A DNA stretch of 64,000 nucleotides from Cryobacterium algoricola. Lineage in GTDB: Bacteria > Actinomycetota > Actinomycetes > Actinomycetales > Microbacteriaceae. Of the stretch, positions 1-7,875 are shown in pieces; within the stretch, counting starts at the first letter, position 1, and the number at the start of each line of letters is the position of its first letter. The notes under the pieces are model-generated. The model was given only the letters and a program-made list of their open reading frames with translations, was not told where the DNA came from and did no database searches. Both the position numbers and the translations under genes were made by a program. The stretch covers positions 744,001 through 808,000 of the forward strand of contig NZ_SOFG01000011.1 of the NCBI RefSeq assembly GCF_004402485.1, in the 5' to 3' direction.

Positions 1-507
1 CTCGGCAACGCCCTCGGGATGCTGCCCCTCATCGCGGCCGTCGCGCTCGGCCTCGGCGCGATCGTGACCCAGTCTGTCGTGGTCTTCACGATCGTCAAGT
101 TCGTCGGCGCCGCATACATCGTCTACCTCGGCATCCACGCGATCCGGCACCGCGGCGCGGTCACCCCGGCCCGCGGCGCGAGTCTCGTCGCCCGGCCGTG
201 GTGGCGGCTGCTCGCCGAGGGGTCTGTCGTCGGCGCCACGAACCCCAAGTCGATCGTGTTCTTCGTGGCCGTTCTTCCCCAGTTCGTCGACTATCACGCG
301 GGAGCCGTTCCGCTGCAACTCCTCACGCTCGGCACGCTCTTCGTCGTGCTCGCCCTCGCGGGCGACAGCGTCTGGGCCATCGCCGCCGGGTCGGCGCGGA
401 CGTGGTTCGCGAAGTCGCCGAAGCGGCTCGAGAAGCTCTCCGCGGGCGGCGGGGTCATGATGATCGGCCTCGGCGGCGTCCTCGCGGCGACCGGCGCCCA
501 GAGCTGA
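1..507 (+). CDS. LysE/RhtB-family amino-acid exporter, 5' end outside window
   Basis: The reading frame is open from base 1, so the N-terminus lies before the window. The visible 169 residues alternate hydrophobic membrane segments with short charged loops. They include a segment reading GATNPKSIVFFVAVLPQFV, which is the conserved central motif of LysE/RhtB translocators (Asn-Pro-Lys followed by a Pro-Gln-Phe segment). Proteins of this family export amino acids or related small metabolites across the cytoplasmic membrane using the proton gradient, and the usual length is about 200-210 residues, so about 35-40 residues are missing. The substrate cannot be told from sequence. The next gene is convergent and begins its stop codon 9 bases downstream, so there is almost no spacer for a terminator. 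Confidence 0.85.
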   Translation, partial: LGNALGMLPLIAAVALGLGAIVTQSVVVFTIVKFVGAAYIVYLGIHAIRHRGAVTPARGASLVARPWWRLLAEGSVVGATNPKSIVFFVAVLPQFVDYHAGAVPLQLLTLGTLFVVLALAGDSVWAIAAGSARTWFAKSPKRLEKLSAGGGVMMIGLGGVLAATGAQS

Positions 508-515
508 CCCCCGCC

Positions 516-1496
516 CTAGGCGACGACGGGGACGGCGACGGGGAGGGCCGCGACGCGGCGGACGAACGCGCCGAGGCGGCGGTAGACCTCCTGGGATTCC
601 GGATGCCGGGCATCCTGCTGCCAGGTGTGGTGGGTGTTCGCCTGCCGCCGGTCGTAGATCAGGCTGTCCACCTGGATCGACCTGCGCTTGAGCGCCGCGA
701 TGAAGTTCAGGTTCGCCCGGTAGAAGTAGTCCCGCTCGCTCGTCGTGACGAAGACGGGCGGAAATCCGCTGTCGAGCCATTCGATCGGGTTCATGAACCG
801 CGCCGCGGCCCGCAGCACGACTCCGCGGCCCCGCTCGGGCAGCAGCATCCGCAGGAAGTTGAGGCTCAGCACGAAGCCGCGCTCGAACATCACCGAGAGG
901 TCGGCGATGCTGCAGTGCTGCACGAGCCCGCGGAGATTGCCCGGCTCGATGTGGGGTTCGATGCCGTAGTGGGCCGCGAGCTCCGGCTCGAAGGCGGATG
1001 CCGCGAGGAGCGCCGCAATGTGGCCGCCCGCCGAATCCCCACCGAGCACGATCCGGGTCGGGTCCCCGCCGAAGTCGGCGACGTTGCGCGCCACCCAGTC
1101 GAGCACCGCGTTGCCGTCCTCGAGCATGTGCCTGAGCTGGAACCGGGTGGCCATCCGATAGTTGGCGTTGACGACGATCATGCCGTCTGCGGCCTGGCTG
1201 GCACAGTACTTGGTGAGCGGCGCCTTGTCGCCGGAGGTCCAGCCGCCGCCGTGGAAGTACACGTAGACCGGGAGCGGTCCGGCCGCGCCGTGCGGCACCA
1301 TCACGTCGAGCCGGTGGTCGCGGCTCTCGTCCCCGACGTAGTCGATGTCGATGTGGTAGTCCACCGTCGAGATCGGCTGGAGGTTGAACCTGTGCAGTTC
1401 GCCGGGGGAGAGCCGGATCATCAGGGCCCGCCAAACCCAGACGGGAACGCGGCGGAGGCTGGTTTCGCGGGTTTTCAGGGTGGTGCCGGCGGTCAT
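516..1496 (-). CDS. alpha/beta hydrolase (hormone-sensitive lipase-like esterase)
   Basis: A 326-residue cytoplasmic carboxylesterase-type hydrolase. The oxyanion-hole motif HGGGW is at residues 82-86 and the nucleophile elbow GDSAGG at 153-158, with Ser155 as nucleophile. Asp256 in the segment TSERDYF and a His at 289-290 fit the acid and base of the triad. This pattern is that of the HSL/esterase family, which cleaves short-chain or bulky esters. No signal peptide is present. The ATG at 1496 follows a candidate -10 box TAGGTT on the minus strand about 35 bases upstream. The gene is monocistronic and convergent with the upstream exporter. The natural substrate is not deducible. Confidence 0.85.
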   Translation of the reverse strand: MTAGTTLKTRETSLRRVPVWVWRALMIRLSPGELHRFNLQPISTVDYHIDIDYVGDESRDHRLDVMVPHGAAGPLPVYVYFHGGGWTSGDKAPLTKYCASQAADGMIVVNANYRMATRFQLRHMLEDGNAVLDWVARNVADFGGDPTRIVLGGDSAGGHIAALLAASAFEPELAAHYGIEPHIEPGNLRGLVQHCSIADLSVMFERGFVLSLNFLRMLLPERGRGVVLRAAARFMNPIEWLDSGFPPVFVTTSERDYFYRANLNFIAALKRRSIQVDSLIYDRRQANTHHTWQQDARHPESQEVYRRLGAFVRRVAALPVAVPVVA

Positions 1497-1590
1497 GCGA
1501 GGGTGCTGCGGATCTGGTTCACAGCACGAACCTAGGGCCCGCGCGTGTGAGCAACCTGAGAGGACCTCATGTTTTCGCTATGGGCGGGTG

Positions 1591-2136
1591 TCAGGGGTGC
1601 AGCGCCGCCCCGCCGAAGGCGCCGGTCGCCTCGATGACCGCGCGGCCGAGGGTGTGGAACCGCAGATTGAAACCGAGCACCGCGGGAGTCGACGCCGGGT
1701 CGAGGTCGAGAGCCGCGACATCCACCGCGTGCACGATGAACTGGTACCGGTGGGTGCCGGTTCCGGGCGGCGGGCTGGCGCCGATGAAAGAGGTGAGCCG
1801 CAGCTCGTTGGGCAGGGTGACCGCGCCGGCGGGCAGCAGCGCGCCGCCGGGGGCGCCGGCTCCGGCGGGCAGTGACGTCACGGAGGCCGGGATGTTGAAG
1901 ACGGCCCAGTGCCAGAAGCCCGAGCCGGTCGGGGCATCCGGGTCGTAGAGAGTGACCGCGAAGCTCTTCGTCCCGGCCGGGAACCCGGCCCAGGACAGCT
2001 GCGGCGACCGCTCGAGGCCGCCGGCTCCCGCAGCGAACTGGGCGGCCGACAGCGGCGACCCGTCGGTCACGTCCGTGCTCGAGAGCGTGAAGAGCGGCAC
2101 CTCGCCGTAGACGGCGAGCGGATCTGTGGCGGTCAT
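1591..2136 (-). CDS. YbhB/YbcL-family PEBP (Raf-kinase-inhibitor-like) protein
   Basis: A 181-residue single-domain protein of the phosphatidylethanolamine-binding-protein fold. The ligand-pocket motifs DPDAP (65-69) and GFWHW (73-77) are intact, and a later GTHRYQF segment matches the third conserved strand. The length equals that of typical bacterial YbhB/YbcL proteins. Bacterial members bind small anionic ligands and their cellular role is poorly known. No signal peptide is seen, so it is probably cytoplasmic. The ATG at 2136 is preceded by a strong AGGAGG ribosome-binding site, which settles the start. The gene is divergent from the antiporter that follows, with a 133-bp shared promoter region. 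Confidence 0.9.
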   Translation of the reverse strand: MTATDPLAVYGEVPLFTLSSTDVTDGSPLSAAQFAAGAGGLERSPQLSWAGFPAGTKSFAVTLYDPDAPTGSGFWHWAVFNIPASVTSLPAGAGAPGGALLPAGAVTLPNELRLTSFIGASPPPGTGTHRYQFIVHAVDVAALDLDPASTPAVLGFNLRFHTLGRAVIEATGAFGGAALHP

Positions 2137-2257
2137 GGGTCCTCCTGGCGACGGGGGTTCGAGCGGGGTGCCCCCAGTTTAGGCTCCGGGCATCCCCGCT
2201 TCGAAGATCCTCAGGCGTCGCCAAGCTCGCGCAGCGGTCGGGTCCAGCCCGGCTCGC

Positions 2258-2263
2258 TACGGT
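2258..2263 (+). promoter_or_regulatory. -10 box of antiporter gene, leaderless type
   Basis: TACGGT is followed by exactly six bases and then the ATG at 2270, with no ribosome-binding site. Transcription from this -10 box would begin at or next to the A of the start codon. The same spacing recurs at several other genes in the window. Confidence 0.55.
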
Positions 2264-2269
2264 CCAGCA

Positions 2270-3970
2270 ATGGACTATCCCCTTCTCGGCGTCTTCGGCA
2301 TCCTGACCATCGTGTCGGTTGCCGTCATCGCGCCGCGGCTCGGAGTCGCCGCCCCGCTCCTCCTCATGCTCATCGGGATCGCGGCGAGCCTCGTCCCCGG
2401 CGTACCGGCCTTCGACTTCCCTCCCGAGCTCATCCTCGCGGTCGTCCTCCCTCCGATCCTCTATTCGGCGGCGGTCAACGTGCCGTTGCACGACTTCCGC
2501 CGCAATGCCACGGCGATCACGGGGCTTTCTGTGCTGCTCGTGATCGTGAGCGCCGTCGCGAGCGGAGCGCTCTTCCACTGGCTGCTGCCCGGCCTCAGCG
2601 CTCCCGCCGCCCTCGCGCTCGGTGCGGTCGTCAGTCCGACGGATGCGGTCGCCGCGACCTCGATGGGACGCCGGCTTGGCCTGCCACCCCGGTTGGTGAC
2701 CCTCCTGGAGGGTGAGGGGCTACTTAACGACGCCTCGGCCCTCGTACTGCTCCGCTGTGCGATCGCGGCGACGGCCGGCGGGGTGTCCCTGATCGGCGTG
2801 GCCGGGGACTTCGTGTTCGCCGTCGGAGTCGCGATCGGGATCGGTCTCGTCGTGGGGCACCTGACCGTGTGGCTGAGATCGCGCCTGGGCAACGTCGTGC
2901 TCAACACGACGATCTCATTCGCGGTGCCATTCCTCGCGTTCATCCCGACCGACCACGTCCACGCGTCCGGAGTGCTCGCCGTCGTCGTCGCCGGGCTCGT
3001 GACGGGGCATCGGGGACCGCTGGTCTTCACGGCGGAGGTGCGGATGAGTGAACGGGTGAACTGGCGCACGATCCAGTTCGTTCTCGAGAACGGAGTCTTC
3101 CTCCTGATGGGCTTCGAACTGACGTACCTGGTCGGCGAGGTGCACGAGGACCATGTCAGCGTCATCGAGGCCGTCGGCATCGGGCTTCTCGCGACCGTCG
3201 TCCTCGTCGTCGTCCGGGGCGCCTTCGTCGTCCCCCTGATCGTCCAGCTCAAACGACAAGAGCGGAGGGCCCGCGCCGGCGGCCGGGAGGTCGACTCCGC
3301 ACTGCGGCGGTTGCGCACAGCCAGGCATCAGGATGTCGCCCGAGCCAGGGCCCACCGGAGGCTGACCAGGAAGCGGGCGGACCTCGACTTCCAGACGGTC
3401 GAGAGCCTCGGGTGGAAGGACGGCGCTGTGCTCGGCTGGTCGGGGATGCGAGGCGTCGTCGCGCTCGCCGCCGCGCAGTCTCTGCCGACCGGCATCCCCT
3501 ACCGGCCGCAGCTGATCTTCATCGCGTTCACCGTTGCCCTCGTGACCCTGCTCGTACAGGGCGGCACCCTGCCCCTGCTAATCCGCAGGCTCGGACTCAC
3601 CGGAAGTGCCGAGGCGGATGACCAGCGTGGCTTCGCAGCCCTCGTCGGCCAGATCAGCGCGGCCGGGCTCGAGAGCCTCGGCAACCCTGCGCTTGCGCAG
3701 GACGGTGGTGAACCGTTCACCGCGGAGGCGCTGTCCCGGGTGCGTGCGGACAGCATCCGCCGCGCACAGGCGCTCGACGAGACGACGGCCTTGGCCACCG
3801 GAGCCCCGCACCACCAGCACCGTGCGCTCCGGCTGCACGTGCTCGCACGTGAGCGCGCCGCCCTGATCGACGCCCGTGAGACCGGGGTCTACGGCTCGCA
3901 CCTCATCGAGAGGGCCCAGCGCATGCTCGACCTCGAGGAAACCCGGCTGACCTCCCACCCCTGGGTATAA
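2270..3970 (+). CDS. Na+/H+ antiporter, CPA1 (NhaP/NHE-like) family
   Basis: A 566-residue integral membrane protein with about 12 hydrophobic segments in the first 440 residues and a hydrophilic C-terminal tail. The conserved cation-site motifs are present: SPTDAVA at 122-128 and EGEGLLND ending at Asp154, the Asn-Asp pair of electroneutral CPA1 exchangers. Proteins of this family exchange cytoplasmic Na+ (or K+) for external H+ and serve pH and salt homeostasis. A charged loop around residues 325-370 separates two membrane halves, as in other actinobacterial members. The start is fixed by a -10 box six bases upstream of the ATG, with no Shine-Dalgarno sequence. The stop codon lies inside a long inverted repeat that may end the transcript. 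Confidence 0.9.
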   Translation: MDYPLLGVFGILTIVSVAVIAPRLGVAAPLLLMLIGIAASLVPGVPAFDFPPELILAVVLPPILYSAAVNVPLHDFRRNATAITGLSVLLVIVSAVASGALFHWLLPGLSAPAALALGAVVSPTDAVAATSMGRRLGLPPRLVTLLEGEGLLNDASALVLLRCAIAATAGGVSLIGVAGDFVFAVGVAIGIGLVVGHLTVWLRSRLGNVVLNTTISFAVPFLAFIPTDHVHASGVLAVVVAGLVTGHRGPLVFTAEVRMSERVNWRTIQFVLENGVFLLMGFELTYLVGEVHEDHVSVIEAVGIGLLATVVLVVVRGAFVVPLIVQLKRQERRARAGGREVDSALRRLRTARHQDVARARAHRRLTRKRADLDFQTVESLGWKDGAVLGWSGMRGVVALAAAQSLPTGIPYRPQLIFIAFTVALVTLLVQGGTLPLLIRRLGLTGSAEADDQRGFAALVGQISAAGLESLGNPALAQDGGEPFTAEALSRVRADSIRRAQALDETTALATGAPHHQHRALRLHVLARERAALIDARETGVYGSHLIERAQRMLDLEETRLTSHPWV

Positions 3971-4054
3971 CTCCTGCACATTCCCGGACGGCGGAATCCC
4001 TGCCGCGAGATTCCGGGGCACCGGCCGCCCGCCTCGGGAACGTGCAGGAGCTAT
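3967..4054. repeat. long intergenic inverted repeat (hairpin 1)
   Basis: ATAACTCCTGCACATTCCCG (3967-3986) pairs with the complement of 4035-4054 at 18 of 20 positions, and an inner GGAATC/GATTCC pair (3993-3998, 4009-4014) makes a nested stem. The left arm overlaps the TAA of the antiporter gene. It could act as a terminator, but there is no T-run after it, and similar long palindromes lie in other spacers of this window. Confidence 0.7.
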
Positions 4055-4070
4055 GCCATCTGGTGGCCGG

Positions 4071-4076
4071 TAAAAT
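4071..4076 (+). promoter_or_regulatory. -10 box of trhO, leaderless type
   Basis: TAAAAT is followed by six bases (GGCGCG) and then the GTG at 4083. No ribosome-binding site is present. This supports the GTG start over an overlapping out-of-frame ATG at 4075. Confidence 0.6.
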
Positions 4077-4082
4077 GGCGCG

Positions 4083-4976
4083 GTGGCCATTCCGAAGATC
4101 CTGCTGTACTACGTCTTCACGCCGCTCGCCGACCCCGAGGCGGTGCGGCTCTGGCAGCGTGACCTGTGCGAGGCGCTCGGCCTGCGCGGCCGCATCCTGG
4201 TCTCAAAGGACGGTCTGAACGGCACGATCGGCGGCGACCTCCCCGCCGTGAAACGCTACGTGCGGAAGACGCGCGAGTACCCGGCCTTCCGAGACATCGA
4301 CTTCAAGTGGAGCGAAGGCACCGGGCTCGACGAGTCCGGCCTGAGCCTGGACTTTCCCCGCCTGGTGGTGAAGGTGCGCGAGGAGATCGTGAGCTTCGGC
4401 GCCCCCGGCGAGCTCGCGGTCACCGCGGCCGGCGTTCAGGGCGGCGGCACCCGGCTCTCCCCCGCCGCGCTGCACGAGCTCGCCGCCGAGCGCGGAGACG
4501 ACCTGGTCTTCTTCGACGGCCGCAACTCCTTCGAAGCGGAGATCGGACGTTTCCGCGGCGCCGTCGTTCCCGACGTCGCGACGACCCGCGACTTCGCCGC
4601 CGAGCTCGACAGCGGCCGGTACGACCACCTCAAGGGCCGGCCGGTCGTCACGTACTGCACGGGCGGCATCCGCTGCGAGGTGCTCAGCTCGCTGATGAAG
4701 GACCGGGGTTTCGGCGAGGTCTACCAGCTCGACGGCGGCATCGTGCGGTACGGCGAGGCCTACGGAAACTCCGGCCTCTGGGACGGTTCGCTCTACGTCT
4801 TCGACAAGCGGATGTCCGTCGACTTCGCCGGGGACCCCGCGGTCCTCGGCCACTGCGCCTGCTGTGCGGCAGCGACGCACCAGATGCAGAACTGCCGCGA
4901 GCCGTCCTGCCGCGTGCAGCTCGTCGTCTGCCCGGACTGCGCCGCTACGGCGCCCGCCTGCCCCGCGCACGCCTGA
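4083..4976 (+). CDS. trhO: tRNA uridine(34) hydroxylase, rhodanese-fold
   Basis: A 297-residue protein matching the YceA/TrhO family, which hydroxylates U34 of tRNA to 5-hydroxyuridine in an oxygen-dependent step before methoxy- or carboxymethoxy-modification. An N-terminal acylphosphatase-like domain (about 1-95) carries the [14 protein letters not shown] segment. A rhodanese domain follows, with the active-site loop YCTGGIRCE and catalytic Cys192. The C-terminal part (257-297) is rich in Cys, with several CxxC-like pairs, and probably binds a metal. The protein starts with GTG directly after a leaderless-type -10 box. Its last 32 bases overlap the 3' end of the convergent LssY-domain gene. 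Confidence 0.92.
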   Translation: MAIPKILLYYVFTPLADPEAVRLWQRDLCEALGLRGRILVSKDGLNGTIGGDLPAVKRYVRKTREYPAFRDIDFKWSEGTGLDESGLSLDFPRLVVKVREEIVSFGAPGELAVTAAGVQGGGTRLSPAALHELAAERGDDLVFFDGRNSFEAEIGRFRGAVVPDVATTRDFAAELDSGRYDHLKGRPVVTYCTGGIRCEVLSSLMKDRGFGEVYQLDGGIVRYGEAYGNSGLWDGSLYVFDKRMSVDFAGDPAVLGHCACCAAATHQMQNCREPSCRVQLVVCPDCAATAPACPAHA

Positions 4977-6354
4977 CCGGCCGCGCGCGGGCGAACTCCC
5001 TGGCATCCCTGGCCGAGAGGGCGAGCAGGATCAGGATGTCGAAGGTCACGCTCACGAGCGAGGCCCGCAGTGTAATCGCGGCACCGTTGACGGCGTAGTC
5101 GACGAAGCTCGCGACGATGCTCACCGTCGCGAATGACATCGCGACGATGCGCGCCCAGTTCCGGCCGAAGAACACGAATGCTGCGAAGCCGACATTGAGG
5201 GCGAGGACGACCCCGTACCCGGTCAGCAGGATCCCGAGAGCGACCCCGGCCGTCGCGGGGTCGACGGTGCCCGGCGGCTTCCCGTCGATCGCGACGGCCG
5301 AAACGAACTCGGGCCAGTCGAGTGCAGCGAGGACGATGACACCGAGACCCGACAGGACCCGCGCGGTGAGCATCAGGGCTCCGACGGTGATCGAGGCCGG
5401 CCGCCGCCGGGCAGCGGGCGCGGTCGGCGCGGCACTCCCCATCGGTGCCGCGCTCGATCCCGGTGACGGCGACGCCGCAGAAACCGCCCGTGCGGCCGCG
5501 CTGCCGGGCACCGCGATGCCGGACACGTCGACGACGGGCAGGTCCCCGTCCGTCTGGATCGTGTCGCCGCCGCCGTTGCGCGAGTGGTACCCGCTCGAGA
5601 AATCCCGGATCACGTGCATCCGTGCCCCTGAGCCGGCCTGCAGCAGCGAGTCGACGATGTGGTCCCGCTCGATGTCGGTGTTCTCGTCAATCTTGTGCGT
5701 GATCTGCAGGGTGAACAGCGAGAAGCCGACGGCGCGATCGAAGGTCCCCGCCGCGAGCCAGTCGACCCTGGTCCCGCCGGGGAGCAGCCAGCCGTCCGGG
5801 CAGCGCCAGAACCGCACGTGGTGCCGCTTGGCCGGGTTCTCGGCGACCTCCTGCTGGTAGGCGAAGTCCTGCATCCTGTCAAACAGGAACAGCGGGCTGA
5901 CCGGCGCCTCGTCGTAACTGCGCCTGGCGAGCGTCGCCGAGATCATCCTCCAGGTCGTGCCGGGCGTGATGTCGTCCGCCCTCGTCCAGCCCGCCGCGGC
6001 GAGCGCGTGCTGCAGTTGCTCCGCCGTGCCGGTGATCGCGAGGTTGACCGGGTCGCCGAGGAGGCCGTCGCTCGTGCGGGTCCGGCCGATGAAGTAGTTG
6101 GGGACGTACAGCTGGGTCAGGATGCGGTGCAGCCTCGGCAGCACGAGGTAGGCGAGCAGCACCCAGAAGAGCACCGCGAACCAGAGCGCACCCCAGCCGA
6201 GCAGGAAGCTCTCGTTCACGAGCAGGACGGCGAGCCAGACCGCCGCGAGCCCCGCGAAGACGAAGAAGAAGGCGTCGATGCCGGAGCTCAGCGAGAGCCG
6301 GCGCGGCACGACCCGCACCTTCTCTGGCACGGCGGCGGCGGTCATAGCGCTCAT
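4945..6354 (-). CDS. LssY C-terminal domain membrane protein
   Basis: About 469 residues if translation starts at the ATG at 6354; the second ATG at 6345 is equally possible. Two hydrophobic segments lie near the N-terminus (about residues 15-65). They are followed by a soluble region with the features of the LssY C-terminal family: a DPVNLAITG stretch, AAAGWTRAD, and a RHHVRFWR strand near residue 190. After a low-complexity Ala/Ser/Pro linker (about 275-320), four hydrophobic segments form the C-terminus. LssY-type domains occur with PAP2-like phosphatases and envelope proteins, and their biochemical role is unknown. The first 45 bases of a longer frame run into the palindromic element upstream and are unlikely to be coding. 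The 3' end overlaps trhO by 32 bp. Confidence 0.75.
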   Translation of the reverse strand: MSAMTAAAVPEKVRVVPRRLSLSSGIDAFFFVFAGLAAVWLAVLLVNESFLLGWGALWFAVLFWVLLAYLVLPRLHRILTQLYVPNYFIGRTRTSDGLLGDPVNLAITGTAEQLQHALAAAGWTRADDITPGTTWRMISATLARRSYDEAPVSPLFLFDRMQDFAYQQEVAENPAKRHHVRFWRCPDGWLLPGGTRVDWLAAGTFDRAVGFSLFTLQITHKIDENTDIERDHIVDSLLQAGSGARMHVIRDFSSGYHSRNGGGDTIQTDGDLPVVDVSGIAVPGSAAARAVSAASPSPGSSAAPMGSAAPTAPAARRRPASITVGALMLTARVLSGLGVIVLAALDWPEFVSAVAIDGKPPGTVDPATAGVALGILLTGYGVVLALNVGFAAFVFFGRNWARIVAMSFATVSIVASFVDYAVNGAAITLRASLVSVTFDILILLALSARDAREFARARPVRRARGRRAP

Positions 6355-6384
6355 GCTACCGATTCGACCACCGGCTGGCGAGGG

Positions 6385-6449
6385 TCCGCGAGAGCACACT
6401 TGTAGCCCCTAAACCACCGTTTTAAGGGCCGAAAGTGCGCTCTCGCGGA
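6385..6449. repeat. 65-bp palindromic element, copy A (hairpin 2)
   Basis: TCCGCGAGAGCACACTT at 6385-6401 pairs with 6433-6449 at 16 of 17 positions. An inner arm GCCCCTAAA pairs with TTTAAGGGC at 8 of 9. The element lies in the divergent spacer between the LssY gene and acuI. The same element, with the same length and the same core (CCGCGAGAG and GGCCC-TTAA arms), is at 20390-20454, so it is a dispersed repeat rather than a local terminator. Confidence 0.85.
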
Positions 6450-6479
6450 GGGGTTGGCCGGCGGGCGAGGGGCGGGAAG

Positions 6480-6485
6480 TAGGCT
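6480..6485 (+). promoter_or_regulatory. -10 box of acuI-like gene, leaderless type
   Basis: TAGGCT is followed by six bases (CGGAGC) and then the ATG at 6492. The CGGAG could be read as a weak ribosome-binding site, but the spacing is that of the other leaderless starts in the window. Confidence 0.5.
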
Positions 6486-6491
6486 CGGAGC

Positions 6492-7505
6492 ATGACTAGT
6501 GAGACTCGGTTCCACGCCATCGTCGTCGAACGGACCAGTGCGGAGGACGGCACGAAAACGCAGCACGCTGCGCTCACGCTCGTCGACGAGACCTTCCTGA
6601 TGCCGGGCGACGTGACCATCGCCGTCGAATACTCGAGCCTCAACTACAAGGACGGACTCGCGCTCGCCGGCCGCCCCGGGGTCGTCCGCGTCTGGCCCCT
6701 CATCGCCGGGATCGACCTCGTCGGCACCGTCGAGTCGAGCGAGGACCCGCGCTGGGTGCCCGGAGACCGCGTCATCCTGAACGGCTCCGGCCTGGGCGAG
6801 AGCCACCACGGCGGCCTCGCCGAGCGTGCCAGGGTCTCCGGAGCCTCCCTGGTGCGACTGCCCGCCGGGATCAGCGCCCGACGGGCGGCCGCGATCGGCA
6901 CCGCCGGCTTCACCGCCATGCTCGCCGTGCTCGCGCTCGAACGCGCCGGGATCACGCCGGACTCCGGTCCCGTGCTCGTGACCGGTGCCGCCGGCGGCGT
7001 CGGTTCGATCGCGGTCGCCCTGCTCTCGGCCAGGGGCTACCGGGTGACCGCCTCGACCGGCCGCGTCGACGAGCTCGGCGGATACCTCCGCGGCCTCGGG
7101 GCCGAGACCATCCTGGACCGGAACACCCTCTCCGAGCCCGGGAAGCCGCTCCAGGCCCAGCGCTGGGCCGCTGCGGTCGACTCCGTCGGAAGCGCCACCC
7201 TCGCCAATGTGCTCGCACAGGCGAACTACGGCGCCGTGATCACCGCCTGCGGCCTCGCCCAGGGCGCCGACCTGCCGACGACGGTGATGCCCTTCATCCT
7301 GCGCGGGGTGAGCCTCGTGGGCATCAATTCCGTCGAGGCCCCCGTCGCCCTGCGGGAACAGGCCTGGTCTCGGCTGGAATCCGACCTCGACCTGACGCTC
7401 CTCGACGGCCTGACGTCGAGCATCACGCTCGAGGAAGCCCTCACGGCGGCCGATGACATCCTCGCGGGTCGACTGCACGGGCGCACGGTCGTCTCGATCC
7501 ACTGA
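6492..7505 (+). CDS. acuI: AcuI/YhdH-type acrylyl-CoA reductase-like oxidoreductase (MDR family)
   Basis: A 337-residue zinc-free medium-chain dehydrogenase/reductase. The N-terminal GroES-like domain has the family segment SSLNYKDGLA (48-57) and the IAGIDLVGTV strand. The Rossmann domain has the glycine motif GAAGGVGS at 165-172, followed by ASTGR, which suits NADPH binding. This whole pattern is that of AcuI/YhdH proteins, which reduce acrylyl-CoA to propionyl-CoA. The purified activity is known for only a few members, so the substrate remains a family-based assignment. The gene stands alone, with the palindromic element upstream and a 370-bp non-coding stretch downstream. Confidence 0.85.
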   Translation: MTSETRFHAIVVERTSAEDGTKTQHAALTLVDETFLMPGDVTIAVEYSSLNYKDGLALAGRPGVVRVWPLIAGIDLVGTVESSEDPRWVPGDRVILNGSGLGESHHGGLAERARVSGASLVRLPAGISARRAAAIGTAGFTAMLAVLALERAGITPDSGPVLVTGAAGGVGSIAVALLSARGYRVTASTGRVDELGGYLRGLGAETILDRNTLSEPGKPLQAQRWAAAVDSVGSATLANVLAQANYGAVITACGLAQGADLPTTVMPFILRGVSLVGINSVEAPVALREQAWSRLESDLDLTLLDGLTSSITLEEALTAADDILAGRLHGRTVVSIH

Positions 7506-7875
7506 TAACGCGGTCAGACGCGATTTATTCGCGATCGAACCGCCCGGCAGCACTACCACAGCGGATGCCCCTCACCAGATCCCCAGACTTTCGGCGCGCC
7601 GTAATCCCCCACTAGTGGGGGATACCTTGGAAAGAAATGAGCGTACCTTGCATAGCAGGAGCCCCCGTCCACCGGGGGTGACCGGCTCCAGACCACCCAT
7701 TCTGGAACCGCACACAGGTAGTAATGCAGAGCACCGACTCATCCCCGAGGCGGCTGCTGTACTCCCCGAATAGAGTGATCCGCACGCACTCGTTACCCGA
7801 AACGAAGCGCCGTCTCATGAATGATGTCTTTTACCGACCCCCGGAACGGGCTGGACAGCTCCCCGGAGCCGTCGC
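7506..7875. other. 370-bp non-coding region upstream of the LAL regulator
   Basis: No convincing gene is present. The base composition is visibly less GC-rich than the flanking genes. It holds the 20-bp palindrome at 7604-7623, a second GC hairpin CCCCCG-TCCAC-CGGGGG at 7662-7678, two copies of TACCTTG (7623-7629 and 7644-7650), and a TAGAGT box near 7773. These look like the acuI 3' end plus the regulatory region of the LuxR-type gene that starts at 7876. Confidence 0.6.
7604..7623. promoter_or_regulatory. perfect 20-bp palindrome, probable operator
   Basis: ATCCCCCACTAGTGGGGGAT is a perfect uninterrupted palindrome. It has no loop and no following T-run, so it is a better dimer-binding site than a terminator. 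It lies 252 bp before the start codon of the large LuxR-type regulator, whose C-terminal helix-turn-helix belongs to a family that binds such dyads. Autoregulation is a reasonable guess. Confidence 0.5.

Noticed and set aside
6354-6399. N-terminal extension of the LssY-domain protein
   Set aside because: The added residues are coded by one arm of the palindromic element and have no family counterpart; the ATG at 6354 or 6345 is better.
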